Source: Thermophagus sp052400625
GTDB taxonomy: Bacteria; Bacteroidota; Bacteroidia; Bacteroidales; Marinilabiliaceae
NCBI GenBank assembly: GCA_052400625.1
Contig: JBQTGH010000005.1
Strand: one strand, 5' to 3'
Length of the DNA: 64,000 nt
Part shown: positions 35,280-44,812 of the stretch, piece after piece
How the letters are laid out: the number at the start of each line of letters is the position of its first letter
Position numbering within the stretch: position 1 is the first letter of the stretch
Notes under the pieces: generated by a model
What the model saw: only the letters and a program-made list of their open reading frames with translations
What the model was told of the DNA's origin: nothing
The model's database searches: none
Translations under genes and position numbers: made by a program

Positions 35280-38200
35280 TTAGAAATTAACAGATATACC
35301 AAACATCATTTTGCGAGGAATGGGATAAACGCCACGGTCTACTCCCTGGCTTTGGCTATTGGAACTCCCTGCCTCAGGATCCAGTCCTTCATAATCGGTA
35401 AAGGTGAAGTAGTCGTCCAACGAAATAAAGACTCTGGTATTAGAAATTCCCCAATTATTAATCAGGCTTTGAGGTAATGAGTACCCCAGCTGGATCTGTT
35501 TAATCCTCATATAAGATCCATCCTGCACCATCAGGTCGCTACGATAGATATATTCACTGCTTCCGTCGGGCTTAGGCATAGATGCGTTGGTATTTTGTGG
35601 TGTCCACCGATCTGTATAGAAATATTTAGGTTTGTTGGACAGTGGACGGTCGGGACGATACCATGCTGTATATATGTCATTCCCTTTGGTTCCTTGAAGG
35701 AACAACTTAAAGTCCAGGTTTTTGTAGTCCAGATTTATACTTGCACCGTAGAGCAAATCGGGATGAGGATCACCAATTTTGGTCAAATCGGCGGAAGTGA
35801 TCTGTCCGTCACCGCTCACATCCACAACATTGGGCATTCCGGTGGTTTCATTAATGCCATCGGTTTTATAGCCATTAAAATACCAAATAGGTTCTCCTTC
35901 TTCGAACCAAGTCAGATTATAACCCCGAACATTGGCACCGGCAATAGGGGCATCCTGATCAAGATGCGTAACCTCATTTTTCAGGGTTGCCAAATTGGCG
36001 CTTACCGACAGATTCACATCCCCAAACTGATTATTGTATCCCAGTTCAAATTCAAAACCGGAATTGGATACATCACCACCGTTAACAAAGGGAACATTGA
36101 CCCCTCCGGATAAAGGCAACATAGCCAAAACGATCAAATCTTTGGTGACCTTATCATAATAATCCACCGAGAAATTAACTTTTCGGTTTAACAGGCGCAT
36201 ATCAGCCCCGACAGACAGCTGCTCGGTACGCTCCCACTTCAGATTTTCATTGACCAGTTTGTCAATCTGGGATCCTGAGAAATACCCATTTTCAGAAGCG
36301 GTGGGATAAAAAATTCCGGACGCGGTCCACAGTTCTTTATCAGCAGTACCGGTCAAAATGGAAGTACTTCCATTCTGTCCCCAGCTACCTCTAAGTTTAA
36401 AATAATCGACCAGTGAACCGCCCCAAAAATCTTCTTCTGACAAAACCCATCCTAAAGAAAGAGAGGGGAATACAGCCGACCTGTCATCTTCAGAGAAGAC
36501 ACTGGCAGCATCACGACGAATGGAGCCTTGTAACAAATATTTACCTAAGTAGTTGTACGAGAACCGGCCGAATATAGAGGTCATCGTTTCTTCTTCCAGG
36601 TCTCCTCCTACAACATCCTGTTTCCTTGAAGTGGCATAATCATGATACGCAAACTGATCACCTTCTCTAGCCATAGGACCTGAATAAAGGTACCAACTAG
36701 GATGCATCTTTTTCTGTGCCGAGTATCCTAACAAGAAGGTCATATCATGATTATCGAAAGCGGTCTTGTAGGTGGCAAAATTCTCCCATAACCAGTTGAA
36801 GTACTTGTCCAGGTCATCACTCATGGTATTCGTGCCATTATTTCTTTCCTGGGAAGAATAATAGACCTTATTCCAATTATGGTACTGGTCATAAGTCAGA
36901 TCCAGGCCTAATCGTGAAGTAATGGTCAATCCTTCCATAGGCTTCAGATTGGCATATAAAGTTCCCAACAACTGATCTTTGGTTCTTTCATTATTGTAGG
37001 TTTCCAGCATGGCCACGGGGTTGGCAATCTCACCGGTTGCATTAACGGGCAATGCATAATAGCGTCCCTGATCATCTGTCAATAGCGTATGACCGTCGGC
37101 CAAAGCCTCCAATTCTTTATCGCTTTCTTCGCCAAGTTCATAATAAACCGGCGTTGTTGGATCTATCAAAAGAGCATTATTGAGTACGCCTCTATATTCA
37201 TCATCCTCACCCACAGTACTTCTTTTGGAATGAGAATAGGTGAAAGTATTGCCTACTTCCAACCACTCTTTGATATCGTGCGAAGAGTTTAGACGAAATG
37301 AAAGCCGCTCATAAGAAGCTTTATCTCCCCCCACGACACCATCTTGTGAGCTGTACGAGACAGATGCCAGATAATTGGAAGACTCACCTCCGCCTGAGAA
37401 GCTCAGGTGGTGACGCTGCATGGGCGATTCTTCAAAGACCTCATCAAGCCAGTCGGTGCCGTTGCCGATGCCGGCAGGAACCGTAACATTGGAGCCCTGC
37501 TCTTCCATATATTGAGCATACTCCTGAGCATTCATAAGCTCCATATTGGTCTTCACACTCTGAATGCCATATTGGAAATTATAGGAAATCTGACCTTTTC
37601 CTTTTTCCCCGGTCTTGGTAGAAATGATTACAACACCATTCCCACCTTCCGACCCGTAGATAGCGGAAGAAGCAGCATCTTTGAGCACTTCAATGGATTT
37701 AATATCACCGGGTTCGATATTGTCGATATTGTCTACCTTCATTCCGTCCACAATATAAAGCGGTTCGGAACTTTGGTTAGAGTTGGTACCCCGGATTCGG
37801 ACCTTGGCACCTGCACCCGGCGAACCGGAGGTAGGAAGGACGGTAACACCGGCAGTTCTTCCTTGCAAGGCCTGTTCTACCCGAGTGTTGGAAGTAGATT
37901 CCAGTTGCTCGGCATCGACACTTGAAATGGCGCCGGTGACCAGGGATTTCTGTTGTACACCGTACCCCACGACGACGACTTCATCGATACCGGTGGTTCG
38001 CTCAGCGAGGGCAACATTAACTTCAGACTGTTCACCCACTGCCACTTCCAATGTTTGAAATCCAATAAAACTAAACTGGAGCACATCACCGCTAGCCGCC
38101 TGAATTTGGTAATTACCGTCCGTATCGGTAATGGTACCCTGCATGGTTCCTTTAATGACCACATTAACACCGGGCAGCGGTCGGTTCTGTTCATCGGTCA

Positions 38201-38357
38201 CTTGTCCGGTGACCGTTTTCTGATCCTGTGCGAAGGCTGCCGTTGTCAAAAAGAAGAAAGCAGCAAGAGCAAAGGAAAACCGGGTAAGAAACTTCTTACC
38301 ACAGGAATTGACTTTTTTTAACATGTTCAATTCCCAAAAAGATTGAATCTTTTTCAT
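35280..38357 (-). CDS. susC: SusC/RagA family TonB-linked outer-membrane protein
   Basis: An oligosaccharide-importing TonB-dependent transporter of 1025 residues. It has a signal peptide, then a carboxypeptidase-like domain (TVTGQVTDEQNRPLPGVNVV), the SusC-specific TonB-box region EVVVVGYGVQQK, a plug with VRIRGTNSNQSSEPLYIVDG and IEVLKDAASSAIYGSEGGNGV, and a barrel ending MMFGISVNF. Met12 (38324) is an alternative start, as 24 residues precede the hydrophobic core. With SusD it forms the uptake pair; the upstream phosphorylase and symporter suggest a cellobiose or short beta-glucan substrate. A 173-base gap with a hairpin separates it from the phosphorylase gene. Confidence 0.97.
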   Translation of the reverse strand: MKKIQSFWELNMLKKVNSCGKKFLTRFSFALAAFFFLTTAAFAQDQKTVTGQVTDEQNRPLPGVNVVIKGTMQGTITDTDGNYQIQAASGDVLQFSFIGFQTLEVAVGEQSEVNVALAERTTGIDEVVVVGYGVQQKSLVTGAISSVDAEQLESTSNTRVEQALQGRTAGVTVLPTSGSPGAGAKVRIRGTNSNQSSEPLYIVDGMKVDNIDNIEPGDIKSIEVLKDAASSAIYGSEGGNGVVIISTKTGEKGKGQISYNFQYGIQSVKTNMELMNAQEYAQYMEEQGSNVTVPAGIGNGTDWLDEVFEESPMQRHHLSFSGGGESSNYLASVSYSSQDGVVGGDKASYERLSFRLNSSHDIKEWLEVGNTFTYSHSKRSTVGEDDEYRGVLNNALLIDPTTPVYYELGEESDKELEALADGHTLLTDDQGRYYALPVNATGEIANPVAMLETYNNERTKDQLLGTLYANLKPMEGLTITSRLGLDLTYDQYHNWNKVYYSSQERNNGTNTMSDDLDKYFNWLWENFATYKTAFDNHDMTFLLGYSAQKKMHPSWYLYSGPMAREGDQFAYHDYATSRKQDVVGGDLEEETMTSIFGRFSYNYLGKYLLQGSIRRDAASVFSEDDRSAVFPSLSLGWVLSEEDFWGGSLVDYFKLRGSWGQNGSTSILTGTADKELWTASGIFYPTASENGYFSGSQIDKLVNENLKWERTEQLSVGADMRLLNRKVNFSVDYYDKVTKDLIVLAMLPLSGGVNVPFVNGGDVSNSGFEFELGYNNQFGDVNLSVSANLATLKNEVTHLDQDAPIAGANVRGYNLTWFEEGEPIWYFNGYKTDGINETTGMPNVVDVSGDGQITSADLTKIGDPHPDLLYGASINLDYKNLDFKLFLQGTKGNDIYTAWYRPDRPLSNKPKYFYTDRWTPQNTNASMPKPDGSSEYIYRSDLMVQDGSYMRIKQIQLGYSLPQSLINNWGISNTRVFISLDDYFTFTDYEGLDPEAGSSNSQSQGVDRGVYPIPRKMMFGISVNF

Positions 38358-38410
38358 AGATTTGCTTTTTTAACGGGTTATTTAACAATAGAATCGGTTA
38401 AAATGATCAC

Positions 38411-38458
38411 AAGGGATGATGTCCTCCTCAACGCCAATTTGTAGGGCAACATCCCTTT
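38411..38458 (-). promoter_or_regulatory. hairpin in the leader between cellobiose phosphorylase gene and susC
   Basis: AAGGGATG and CATCCCTT bracket about 30 bases (38411-38458), with additional GATGT/ACATC pairing inside. There is no T-run on either strand, so it is not a typical terminator. Such intergenic hairpins before susC may set a stop or a stability boundary that adjusts the amount of transporter relative to enzyme; this is inference. Confidence 0.4.
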
Positions 38459-38530
38459 ATTATTTAAATTTCTATCATATACACATACATCTAAAGATTA
38501 AACAAAAACACGAATCGACAGATATCACTT

Positions 38531-40963
38531 CTAGCCCATTATGACGAGTACTTCATGCCGACCGCCATCAAAAGTGTTAATCAAATTTTGATCAATAACT
38601 TTTCCATCCAGCACAACTTTGACCACGCCTTTACTAACAGACTTAGGGTTTTCTACCTTAATGTAGAAAGTCGTACCTCTTAGCTTCCGTTTTACATTAA
38701 AGCCCTTCCAGTCAGGCGGAATGCATGGGTCTATTCTTAAACCGTCATATTCGGGACGTATTCCCAGAATGTATCGGGTAACAGCATAATAATTCCAAGC
38801 AGCGGTTCCGGTAAGCCAGCTGTTTTTGGCTTCTCCCGGTTTGGAAGCATCTTTTCCTGCAATCATTTGAGCATACACATAAGGCTCAGTACGGTGCAGA
38901 TCAGAAATATCTTCCAGGTAGGCCGGACATATTTTTTTATAATAATTCCAGGCATACTCTCCCCTTCCGATCATTGTTTCAGCGATCATTATCCAGGGAT
39001 TATTATGACAGAAGATTCCGGCATTTTCCTTGTACCCCTCCGGATATGAAGAGATCTCTCCATATTCGATCAAGTATTTGGTAAAAGCAGGATTGTTTAG
39101 CACAATGCCATATTTACAATCCAGACGCTCCTTTACCGAGTCAAGCGCTTTTTCTATCAGACCTTCTTCTTTTCCTATCTGCGCCATACCGCACCACCCT
39201 TGTGATTCGATAAATATTTTTCCTTCTTCATTTTCCTTGCTTCCCACTTTCCGGCCATAATAATCATATGCCCGAAGGAACCATTCTCCATCCCAACCGT
39301 AATGTTTAACTGCCTCAACCATTTCATCCACATATTTTTGCGCCTCCTTGGCATCCTGCTCTTTTCCGATCCTTCGGCAAAGAGTCACAAATTCACGGCC
39401 ATATACCACAAACAACCCTGCAATCATAAGTGATTCCGCTTTTCCTCCCGTTTTATTGCCGGTCGTCTGAAACGACTCATTGGGATCGGTGGAAAAACAA
39501 TTGAGGTTTAGGCAATCATTCCAGTCGGCCCTACCAATCAAGGGCAATCCATGTGGGCCAAGATTATTCACAACATGATAAAACGAGGCTTTCAAATGCT
39601 CGAAATGGGGCTTGGCCAGTGACTCATCATTGTCAAACGGAACCATTTCATCCAAAATACTATAATCTCCTGTCTCCTTTATATATTCTGAAGTAGAAAG
39701 AATAAGCCATAGAGGATCGTCATTGAAGTTACCTCCGATGGCATCATTACCACGTTTGGTTAACGGCTGATATTGATGATAAGCGCCACCATCCTCAAAC
39801 TGGGTTGAGGCAATATCAATAATGCGCTCTCTGGCTCTCTCGGGTATCTGATGAACAAAACCAATCAGATCCTGATTGGAGTCTCGGAATCCCATCCCCC
39901 GGCCGATGCCCACTTCGAAATAGGACGCCGATCGGGACAAATTAAATGTGACCATACACTGATACTGATTCCAGATATTGACCATTCGATCAAGTTTCTC
40001 ATCACCACTTTCCAGGACAAAACCATCCAACAGAGCTACCCAGTAATCTTTTAATGCTTCAAATGCGCGATCCACTTTCTGAATGGAGTCATACTTTTGG
40101 ATAAGCGTTCTTGCCGGTTTTTTATTGATCACTTTTGGACTTTCCCATTTTTTATCATCAGGATTTTCCACATAACCGAGAATGAATATCAAATCCTTCT
40201 TTTCACCGGGTTTCAGTTCCACCTCCAGATAATGAGAAGCAATCGGCGACCATCCATGGGCATGAGAATTCCGTGGTTTACCATCCAGCACTGCCTGAGG
40301 CTCTGAAAGTTCATTATACAATCCTACAAAACTTTCCCTGTCGGTATCAAAACCCTGAACAGGTGCATTCACATGGTAAAATGCATAATGATTTCTGCGC
40401 TCCCTATATTCTGTTTTGTGGTAAAGCGTAGAGCCTTCAATTTCTACTTCACCGGTATTCAAGTTTCGCTGCAGGTTATTTTGATCATCTTCGGCATTCC
40501 ATAAACACCACTCCAAAAAAGAAAACAATTTGATTTTTTTGATATCTGAGGAGGTATTGTGCAAAGTCATCTTTTGTATTTCGCACCATGACTTTAGTGG
40601 AACGAAAAATAAAACTTCAGCTTTTAACCCCTCTTTAGCCCCTGTAATTTTTGTATAACTTAATCCATGCCGGCATTCATAATGGTCCAATTCCGTTTTC
40701 ACCGGCTTCCATCCAGGCGACCAGATCGTCTCCCCATCTTTGATATAAAAATACCGACCTCCGTTATCCATCGGCACATTATTGTAGCGATAGCGAATCA
40801 AACGACGGTATTTAGCATCCTTATAAAAAGCATAACCACCGGCCGTATTGGATATCAACGAAAAAAAATCTTCATTCCCCAGATAATTTATCCATGGCCA
40901 AGGGGTTGCCGGAGTAGTTATTACATATTCCTTATTGATATCGTCAAAAAATCCAAATTTCAT
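38531..40963 (-). CDS. cellobiose phosphorylase (GH94)
   Basis: Cytoplasmic enzyme that splits cellobiose with phosphate into glucose 1-phosphate and glucose. The 810 residues follow clostridial and Cellvibrio-type cellobiose phosphorylases from the start (KFGFFDDINKEYVITTP, WPWINYLGNEDFFSLISNT) through FRDSNQDLIGFVHQIPERA at 359-377. The DWND motif at 480-483 carries the catalytic general acid. No signal peptide is present, as expected. The neighbours supply the rest: SusC/SusD for outer-membrane entry and a GPH symporter for the inner membrane. No glycosidase is encoded in the locus, so the organism would import ready-made cellobiose. Related substrates (other beta-glucosides) cannot be excluded. 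Confidence 0.93.
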   Translation of the reverse strand: MKFGFFDDINKEYVITTPATPWPWINYLGNEDFFSLISNTAGGYAFYKDAKYRRLIRYRYNNVPMDNGGRYFYIKDGETIWSPGWKPVKTELDHYECRHGLSYTKITGAKEGLKAEVLFFVPLKSWCEIQKMTLHNTSSDIKKIKLFSFLEWCLWNAEDDQNNLQRNLNTGEVEIEGSTLYHKTEYRERRNHYAFYHVNAPVQGFDTDRESFVGLYNELSEPQAVLDGKPRNSHAHGWSPIASHYLEVELKPGEKKDLIFILGYVENPDDKKWESPKVINKKPARTLIQKYDSIQKVDRAFEALKDYWVALLDGFVLESGDEKLDRMVNIWNQYQCMVTFNLSRSASYFEVGIGRGMGFRDSNQDLIGFVHQIPERARERIIDIASTQFEDGGAYHQYQPLTKRGNDAIGGNFNDDPLWLILSTSEYIKETGDYSILDEMVPFDNDESLAKPHFEHLKASFYHVVNNLGPHGLPLIGRADWNDCLNLNCFSTDPNESFQTTGNKTGGKAESLMIAGLFVVYGREFVTLCRRIGKEQDAKEAQKYVDEMVEAVKHYGWDGEWFLRAYDYYGRKVGSKENEEGKIFIESQGWCGMAQIGKEEGLIEKALDSVKERLDCKYGIVLNNPAFTKYLIEYGEISSYPEGYKENAGIFCHNNPWIMIAETMIGRGEYAWNYYKKICPAYLEDISDLHRTEPYVYAQMIAGKDASKPGEAKNSWLTGTAAWNYYAVTRYILGIRPEYDGLRIDPCIPPDWKGFNVKRKLRGTTFYIKVENPKSVSKGVVKVVLDGKVIDQNLINTFDGGRHEVLVIMG

Positions 40964-41061
40964 GGTCTGTATCCTATTTATTATGAATTTGTTTTATTGT
41001 ATCTGATGGTTCTTCTCAAATATGTTCGCTTTCCTTTTAATATCTCACATCAAATGTTACC

Positions 41062-42684
41062 TTAAACAGCTTCCTTCTTTTCCATCAGCCTTCTTTGATT
41101 CAATTCCATAGTAATTGTATCCATTTTCTGTTGATTGAGCGGGTAAAAACTCATAAGTCCAGCACCGATTAAAGCAATGATAGTAGGGATCCAACTCATC
41201 AACATCACGATGCCGGGAACAGCTTTTTGGATGGCAACAGCATCCATCCCATCATAATGAAATGACGAGAGAACGAATCCAATAATGGCGGCTGCCAGTC
41301 CTCCACCAAACTTCGTGGCGAATGACCCGGCAGAATAGATGAGTCCGGTAGCCCTTCGTCCGTTTTTATATTCGGAATAATCGGCCGCATCGCCTAACAT
41401 GGCAAAGAAGAGGGTCGGAAAGATAGCAGCGCCTAACTCTGAAGCTATTCCTATTACAAAAATGGGAACAATATCCTCCGCTCCGCAAAAAGCAAGTAAG
41501 GCATTTATTCCGCCCGAAAACAACAACGCATAAATAAATAGAGGACGTTTTCCCAACCGCCGGCCTAATGGAGACGTAATCATAGCACCCAAAACAGACG
41601 CAATCATCAAACCCACCATATAGGATCCTGCCAGTAGTTGATTGTGCAAATAATGGGTGAAATAGATAACTGTAATCCCCTGCTTTATGGAATTATAAAT
41701 ATTAAATAATAACCCGATAACTAATAGTACCAGCCAAGGTCGATTCGATATTAAGTCTCTAAGATCTTTCAGCAAGTTAGTTTTCTGTGATGCCGGAGGG
41801 AAGACCCTCTCCTTGGTTGAATAAAAAGTGATAATGAGGGAAATTGCCAACAATACAGACATCAAATAAATGGCCTTGGAATAACCGTTTTTCTGATCAA
41901 CGATGGTAATTTTGGTTTCATCTATAGCGGGTTCGCCTTCCACCAAAAATGTGTAGGAGTGATTTGCCTCCATCGAAAAGCTAATTCCTTTGGTAGGGAT
42001 ATTATCTTGTTCTTTATCTGCTTTTTCCGCCCACCTAAAGGTGGCCACGCCTGCCTTTGTTTTTATATTAACATTTTCTACACTTTTAGGTGATGAGACG
42101 GCAACTTCATATTTTTGATCACCTATTTCAACCACCTTAATATCAGGATTAATATCACCAAAGTATGCAACCAGAAAAAGAAGAGCTCCCTGCACCAGCA
42201 TTCCACCTGCAAAAGCCCCGACCATTCTAAATGATCCTATACTGGTGCGTTCTTTATCATCATTGGTCATCACCGCCATCAGGGCTCCATATGGTATATT
42301 ATTGGCAGTATATACCAGTGTAAAAAGAATATAGGTCACATAAGCATAAATGATTTTCCCATTAGGTCCAAGATCTGGGGTGGTAAATAGCAAGGAAAGC
42401 ATAACAGCCAAGGGGATTGCTGTCCATAAAATCCAAGGCCGAAACTTCCCGTAACGGGAATTGGTCCTGTCACCGATCACACCCATTAATACATCACTTA
42501 CTCCATCGCTGGAGCGGGCAATTAGCATCAATAGCCCGACGGAGGCAGGATTTAATCCATATACATCCGTATAAAAGACAAGCAGAAATGTGGCGACCCC
42601 ACGCCATGCAATATTGGCGGCAGCATCACCCAAGGCATATCCTGCTTTTTCTTTAAAACTTAATTTCTGTCCGGAACCTGACAT
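41062..42684 (-). CDS. GPH-type (MFS) sugar:cation symporter with a periplasmic insert
   Basis: An inner-membrane transporter of 540 residues, glycoside-pentoside-hexuronide family. The N-terminus KEKAGYALGDAAANIAW is the family signature. SSDGVSDVLMGVIGDRTNSRYGKFRPW (in part) and PYGALMAVMTND are the conserved loops. Typical members have about 450-470 residues; here about 90 extra residues (178-266) lie between helices 5 and 6, which places them in the periplasm. The insert is polar and beta-rich. The gene starts 14 bases after the Nudix regulator and precedes the phosphorylase gene by 98 bases, supporting a role in cellobiose import. Confidence 0.9.
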   Translation of the reverse strand: MSGSGQKLSFKEKAGYALGDAAANIAWRGVATFLLVFYTDVYGLNPASVGLLMLIARSSDGVSDVLMGVIGDRTNSRYGKFRPWILWTAIPLAVMLSLLFTTPDLGPNGKIIYAYVTYILFTLVYTANNIPYGALMAVMTNDDKERTSIGSFRMVGAFAGGMLVQGALLFLVAYFGDINPDIKVVEIGDQKYEVAVSSPKSVENVNIKTKAGVATFRWAEKADKEQDNIPTKGISFSMEANHSYTFLVEGEPAIDETKITIVDQKNGYSKAIYLMSVLLAISLIITFYSTKERVFPPASQKTNLLKDLRDLISNRPWLVLLVIGLLFNIYNSIKQGITVIYFTHYLHNQLLAGSYMVGLMIASVLGAMITSPLGRRLGKRPLFIYALLFSGGINALLAFCGAEDIVPIFVIGIASELGAAIFPTLFFAMLGDAADYSEYKNGRRATGLIYSAGSFATKFGGGLAAAIIGFVLSSFHYDGMDAVAIQKAVPGIVMLMSWIPTIIALIGAGLMSFYPLNQQKMDTITMELNQRRLMEKKEAV

Positions 42685-42698
42685 GGTCAGTATAATAT

Positions 42699-43490
42699 TT
42701 ATATATTAAAATCCAATACTTCCTTTCTGGTCTTTTCATAAACCTCCCGACTGAACATATAAAGCCGGGCTGGTTTATGGGCCACACCTTTCTGTTTCTC
42801 GTCCAATGGTATGAGATATTTCATTCGTGCAATTTTTTTGCGAAAATTCCGCTTATCCAATTCAACTCCCAATATCACCTCGTACAATTTCTGCAGTTGC
42901 GAAAGGGTAAATTTTTCCGGCAAAAGTTCAAAGCCGATGGGTTCATACAACAATTCTCTTCGCAACGCCTCGAGCGCTGATTGAAGGATATGAAAATGAT
43001 CAAAGGCCAAATCTGTCACCTCCGAAACGGGATACCATTTAACATTTCTTCCTTTCCATTTTAAAGTAACATTCCGGGTTGCCAGAAGAGAATAATACCC
43101 TACGGAAATAATTCTGCTGTCCGGATCCCGACCATTAGCCCTCAACCAAGCCTGATCATTGGTTTTTTTCAATCGATCAGGAGCACAAAATGCCGCAAAT
43201 TGCTTTAAATATATATTCTCTAACCCCGTTAGATCAAACAAGATTCTGGCTGCAGCGTCCTCCAAACTCTCATGTTCATAAATATGGTTTCCTGTAAGAG
43301 TCAAATCCGAAAACAACTCTTCCCCGGTTGTCTCATCCTTTAATACACGATCGACCAGTAGTACTTTTAATTGTTCAAAATCAAAACCGAACACCACACA
43401 ATCCACCGAAATGTGATTATTTAATCGTTCTTTTACCATATTTGTTTTTTTATTCCCTTCCATTCTCATACGGACTAATGAGCGATCCAT
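42699..43490 (-). CDS. Nudix-domain transcriptional regulator (NrtR/AraR type)
   Basis: A 263-residue protein with an N-terminal Nudix-fold domain (about 28-165: DCVVFGFDFEQLKVLLVDR, then LTGNHIYEHESLEDAAARIL) and a C-terminal winged helix (about 185-255: FTLSQLQKLYEVILG, RNFRKKIARMKYL). The Nudix box is degenerate at its catalytic glutamates, as in sugar-sensing regulators such as Bacteroides AraR, so it probably binds a ligand and does not hydrolyse it. First gene of the cellobiose locus, which it likely controls. Repeats at 43531-43549 and 43631-43647 upstream are candidate operators. In-frame ATGs at 43469, 43463 and 43439 are alternative starts. Confidence 0.9.
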   Translation of the reverse strand: MDRSLVRMRMEGNKKTNMVKERLNNHISVDCVVFGFDFEQLKVLLVDRVLKDETTGEELFSDLTLTGNHIYEHESLEDAAARILFDLTGLENIYLKQFAAFCAPDRLKKTNDQAWLRANGRDPDSRIISVGYYSLLATRNVTLKWKGRNVKWYPVSEVTDLAFDHFHILQSALEALRRELLYEPIGFELLPEKFTLSQLQKLYEVILGVELDKRNFRKKIARMKYLIPLDEKQKGVAHKPARLYMFSREVYEKTRKEVLDFNI

Positions 43491-43530
43491 TCAATCCTTA
43501 TACATCCCCCAAAGCCATTCATAACTTTAT

Positions 43531-43647
43531 GTGTCTTTCAAACACTTACTAATTTTACCGCTAAATTAATAACGAATCCTCAAAAAAACAAGCCACAAAA
43601 AATATTTTTATTTATTAATTTTTATTTATTGTGCTTTCAACACTTAC
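43531..43647. promoter_or_regulatory. candidate operators of the Nudix-type regulator
   Basis: GTGTCTTTCAAACACTTAC (43531-43549) and GTGCTTTCAACACTTAC (43631-43647) are near-identical direct repeats 100 bases apart; each carries a GTG...CAC dyad. They lie in the divergent region between the regulator and the adenosyltransferase gene. Binding by the regulator is inferred from position. Confidence 0.45.
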
Positions 43648-43726
43648 AGCATTCTCAAACGCTGCGTTTTCAGAATACGTCAGATAAAATTTAGTTTCCT
43701 AAACTTTCTATTGGCATCGATAGTTA

Positions 43727-43734
43727 TATCTTTG
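43727..43734 (+). promoter_or_regulatory. -7 box of the adenosyltransferase gene
   Basis: TATCTTTG lies 22 bases before the ATG at 43756. The -33 region (ACTTTC around 43704) is only a partial match to TTG. Its position shows that the longer open frame starting at 43711 is not the real start. Confidence 0.55.
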
Positions 43735-43755
43735 CACAACCTTAAAAAAATAACC

Positions 43756-44325
43756 ATGGAAAAGAGTCGAATATACACGAAAACCGGCGACAGAGGAAAG
43801 ACTGTGTTGATTGGAGGAACGATGGTACCCAAATACCATTACCGACTAGAAGCATATGGAACCGTGGACGAATTAAATGCCCATATCGGTCTCATCAAGG
43901 CTTTTTCAAAAAATGAAGAACACACAGAATCTAGCTTATCCAGAATTCAACACCAACTATTCAACATAGGAGCCTACCTGGCCACGGACGATTCTGTTTC
44001 CGACCTACGGTCCCGCATCAAAGAGGGAGAAGCAGAGATTGAATTTCTTGAAAAAGAAATCGACACGATAGATCAATCACTTCCTCCTTTAAAAAACTTT
44101 ATATTACCCGGAGGTCATCCAGCAGCAGCACAATGCCATATAGCGCGTACTGTTTGTAGAAGAGCCGAGCGACAGGTTGTCCGGATGGCCGAAGAATCCG
44201 AGGTTGCCCCATGGATAATTCGCTATCTGAACCGTTTATCGGACTATTTCTTTATCTTATCGCGTTACCTGGCAAAATATTTCAATAACGAAGAAATAAG
44301 ATGGGACCCTGGGTTGGAAGATTAG
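43756..44325 (+). CDS. pduO: cob(I)alamin adenosyltransferase, PduO type
   Basis: Makes adenosylcobalamin from ATP and cob(I)alamin in the cytoplasm. It has 189 residues of the trimeric PduO/MMAB family. The N-terminal ATP motif YTKTGDRGKTVLIGG is followed by RLEAYGTVDELNAHIGLI, the conserved FILPGGHPAAAQCHIARTVCRRAER, and LNRLSDYFFILSRYLA. The frame opens at 43711, but the promoter box at 43727-43734 fixes the ATG at 43756. It is not adjacent to the B12 uptake genes at 22-26 kb, yet both serve the use of scavenged cobalamin. No complete cobalamin synthesis cluster is present in the window. Confidence 0.94.
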   Translation: MEKSRIYTKTGDRGKTVLIGGTMVPKYHYRLEAYGTVDELNAHIGLIKAFSKNEEHTESSLSRIQHQLFNIGAYLATDDSVSDLRSRIKEGEAEIEFLEKEIDTIDQSLPPLKNFILPGGHPAAAQCHIARTVCRRAERQVVRMAEESEVAPWIIRYLNRLSDYFFILSRYLAKYFNNEEIRWDPGLED

Positions 44326-44400
44326 TTTTTTTTTTTAATTTCGCACAAAACACCAATACCAAAAAAACAAAATATTATTAAGAGTTAAATTGTAATTGCT

Positions 44401-44622
44401 ATGTATTGGACTCTTGAGTTAGCATCAAAACTAGAAGATGCGCCCTGGCCAGCTACGAAGGATGAACTTATCGATTTCGCTATTCGTTCAGGGGCGCCAC
44501 TGGAGGTTATAGAAAATCTGCAGGAAATTGAAGATGAAGGAGAAGTTTATGAAAGCATCGAGGACATCTGGCCGGATTATCCTAGCAAGGATGATTTTTT
44601 CTTTAACGAAGATGAGTATTGA
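44401..44622 (+). CDS. DUF2795 domain protein
   Basis: A very acidic 73-residue protein of the DUF2795 family: YWTLELASKLEDAPWPATKDE, then the helical RSGAPLEVIENLQ and a terminal acidic tail (DDFFFNEDEY). Small proteins of this type are widespread in Bacteroidota and their function is unknown. It has its own strong bidirectional terminator 40 bases downstream. The 75 bases from the adenosyltransferase gene are A/T-rich. Confidence 0.88.
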   Translation: MYWTLELASKLEDAPWPATKDELIDFAIRSGAPLEVIENLQEIEDEGEVYESIEDIWPDYPSKDDFFFNEDEY

Positions 44623-44654
44623 TCTATGGGATCAATCGAACAAAATCTTTTTAT

Positions 44655-44697
44655 AAAAAAAGGGGTCGCCATAATATATTAAGGCGACCTCTTTTTT
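44655..44697. terminator. bidirectional rho-independent terminator
   Basis: AGGGGTCGCC (44661-44670) and GGCGACCTCT (44683-44692) form a stem with 9 of 10 pairs, flanked by six or more A on the left and TTTTTT on the right. It ends the DUF2795 gene on the plus strand and can end the OstA-like operon on the minus strand, 115 bases after its last stop. Confidence 0.93.
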
Positions 44698-44812
44698 ATA
44701 TTGTTTTCATTCCCGAATGCTCAATTAACAATATCGAGCAAACCAAAATACTACATCCATTGAATGGCAACTGCCAAATTTCGTACCACGACCGCTTTCC
44801 TAATTAAAAATA

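Noticed and set aside
37407..38321. Plus-strand frames opposite susC
   Set aside because: Antisense shadow of a strongly conserved transporter gene.
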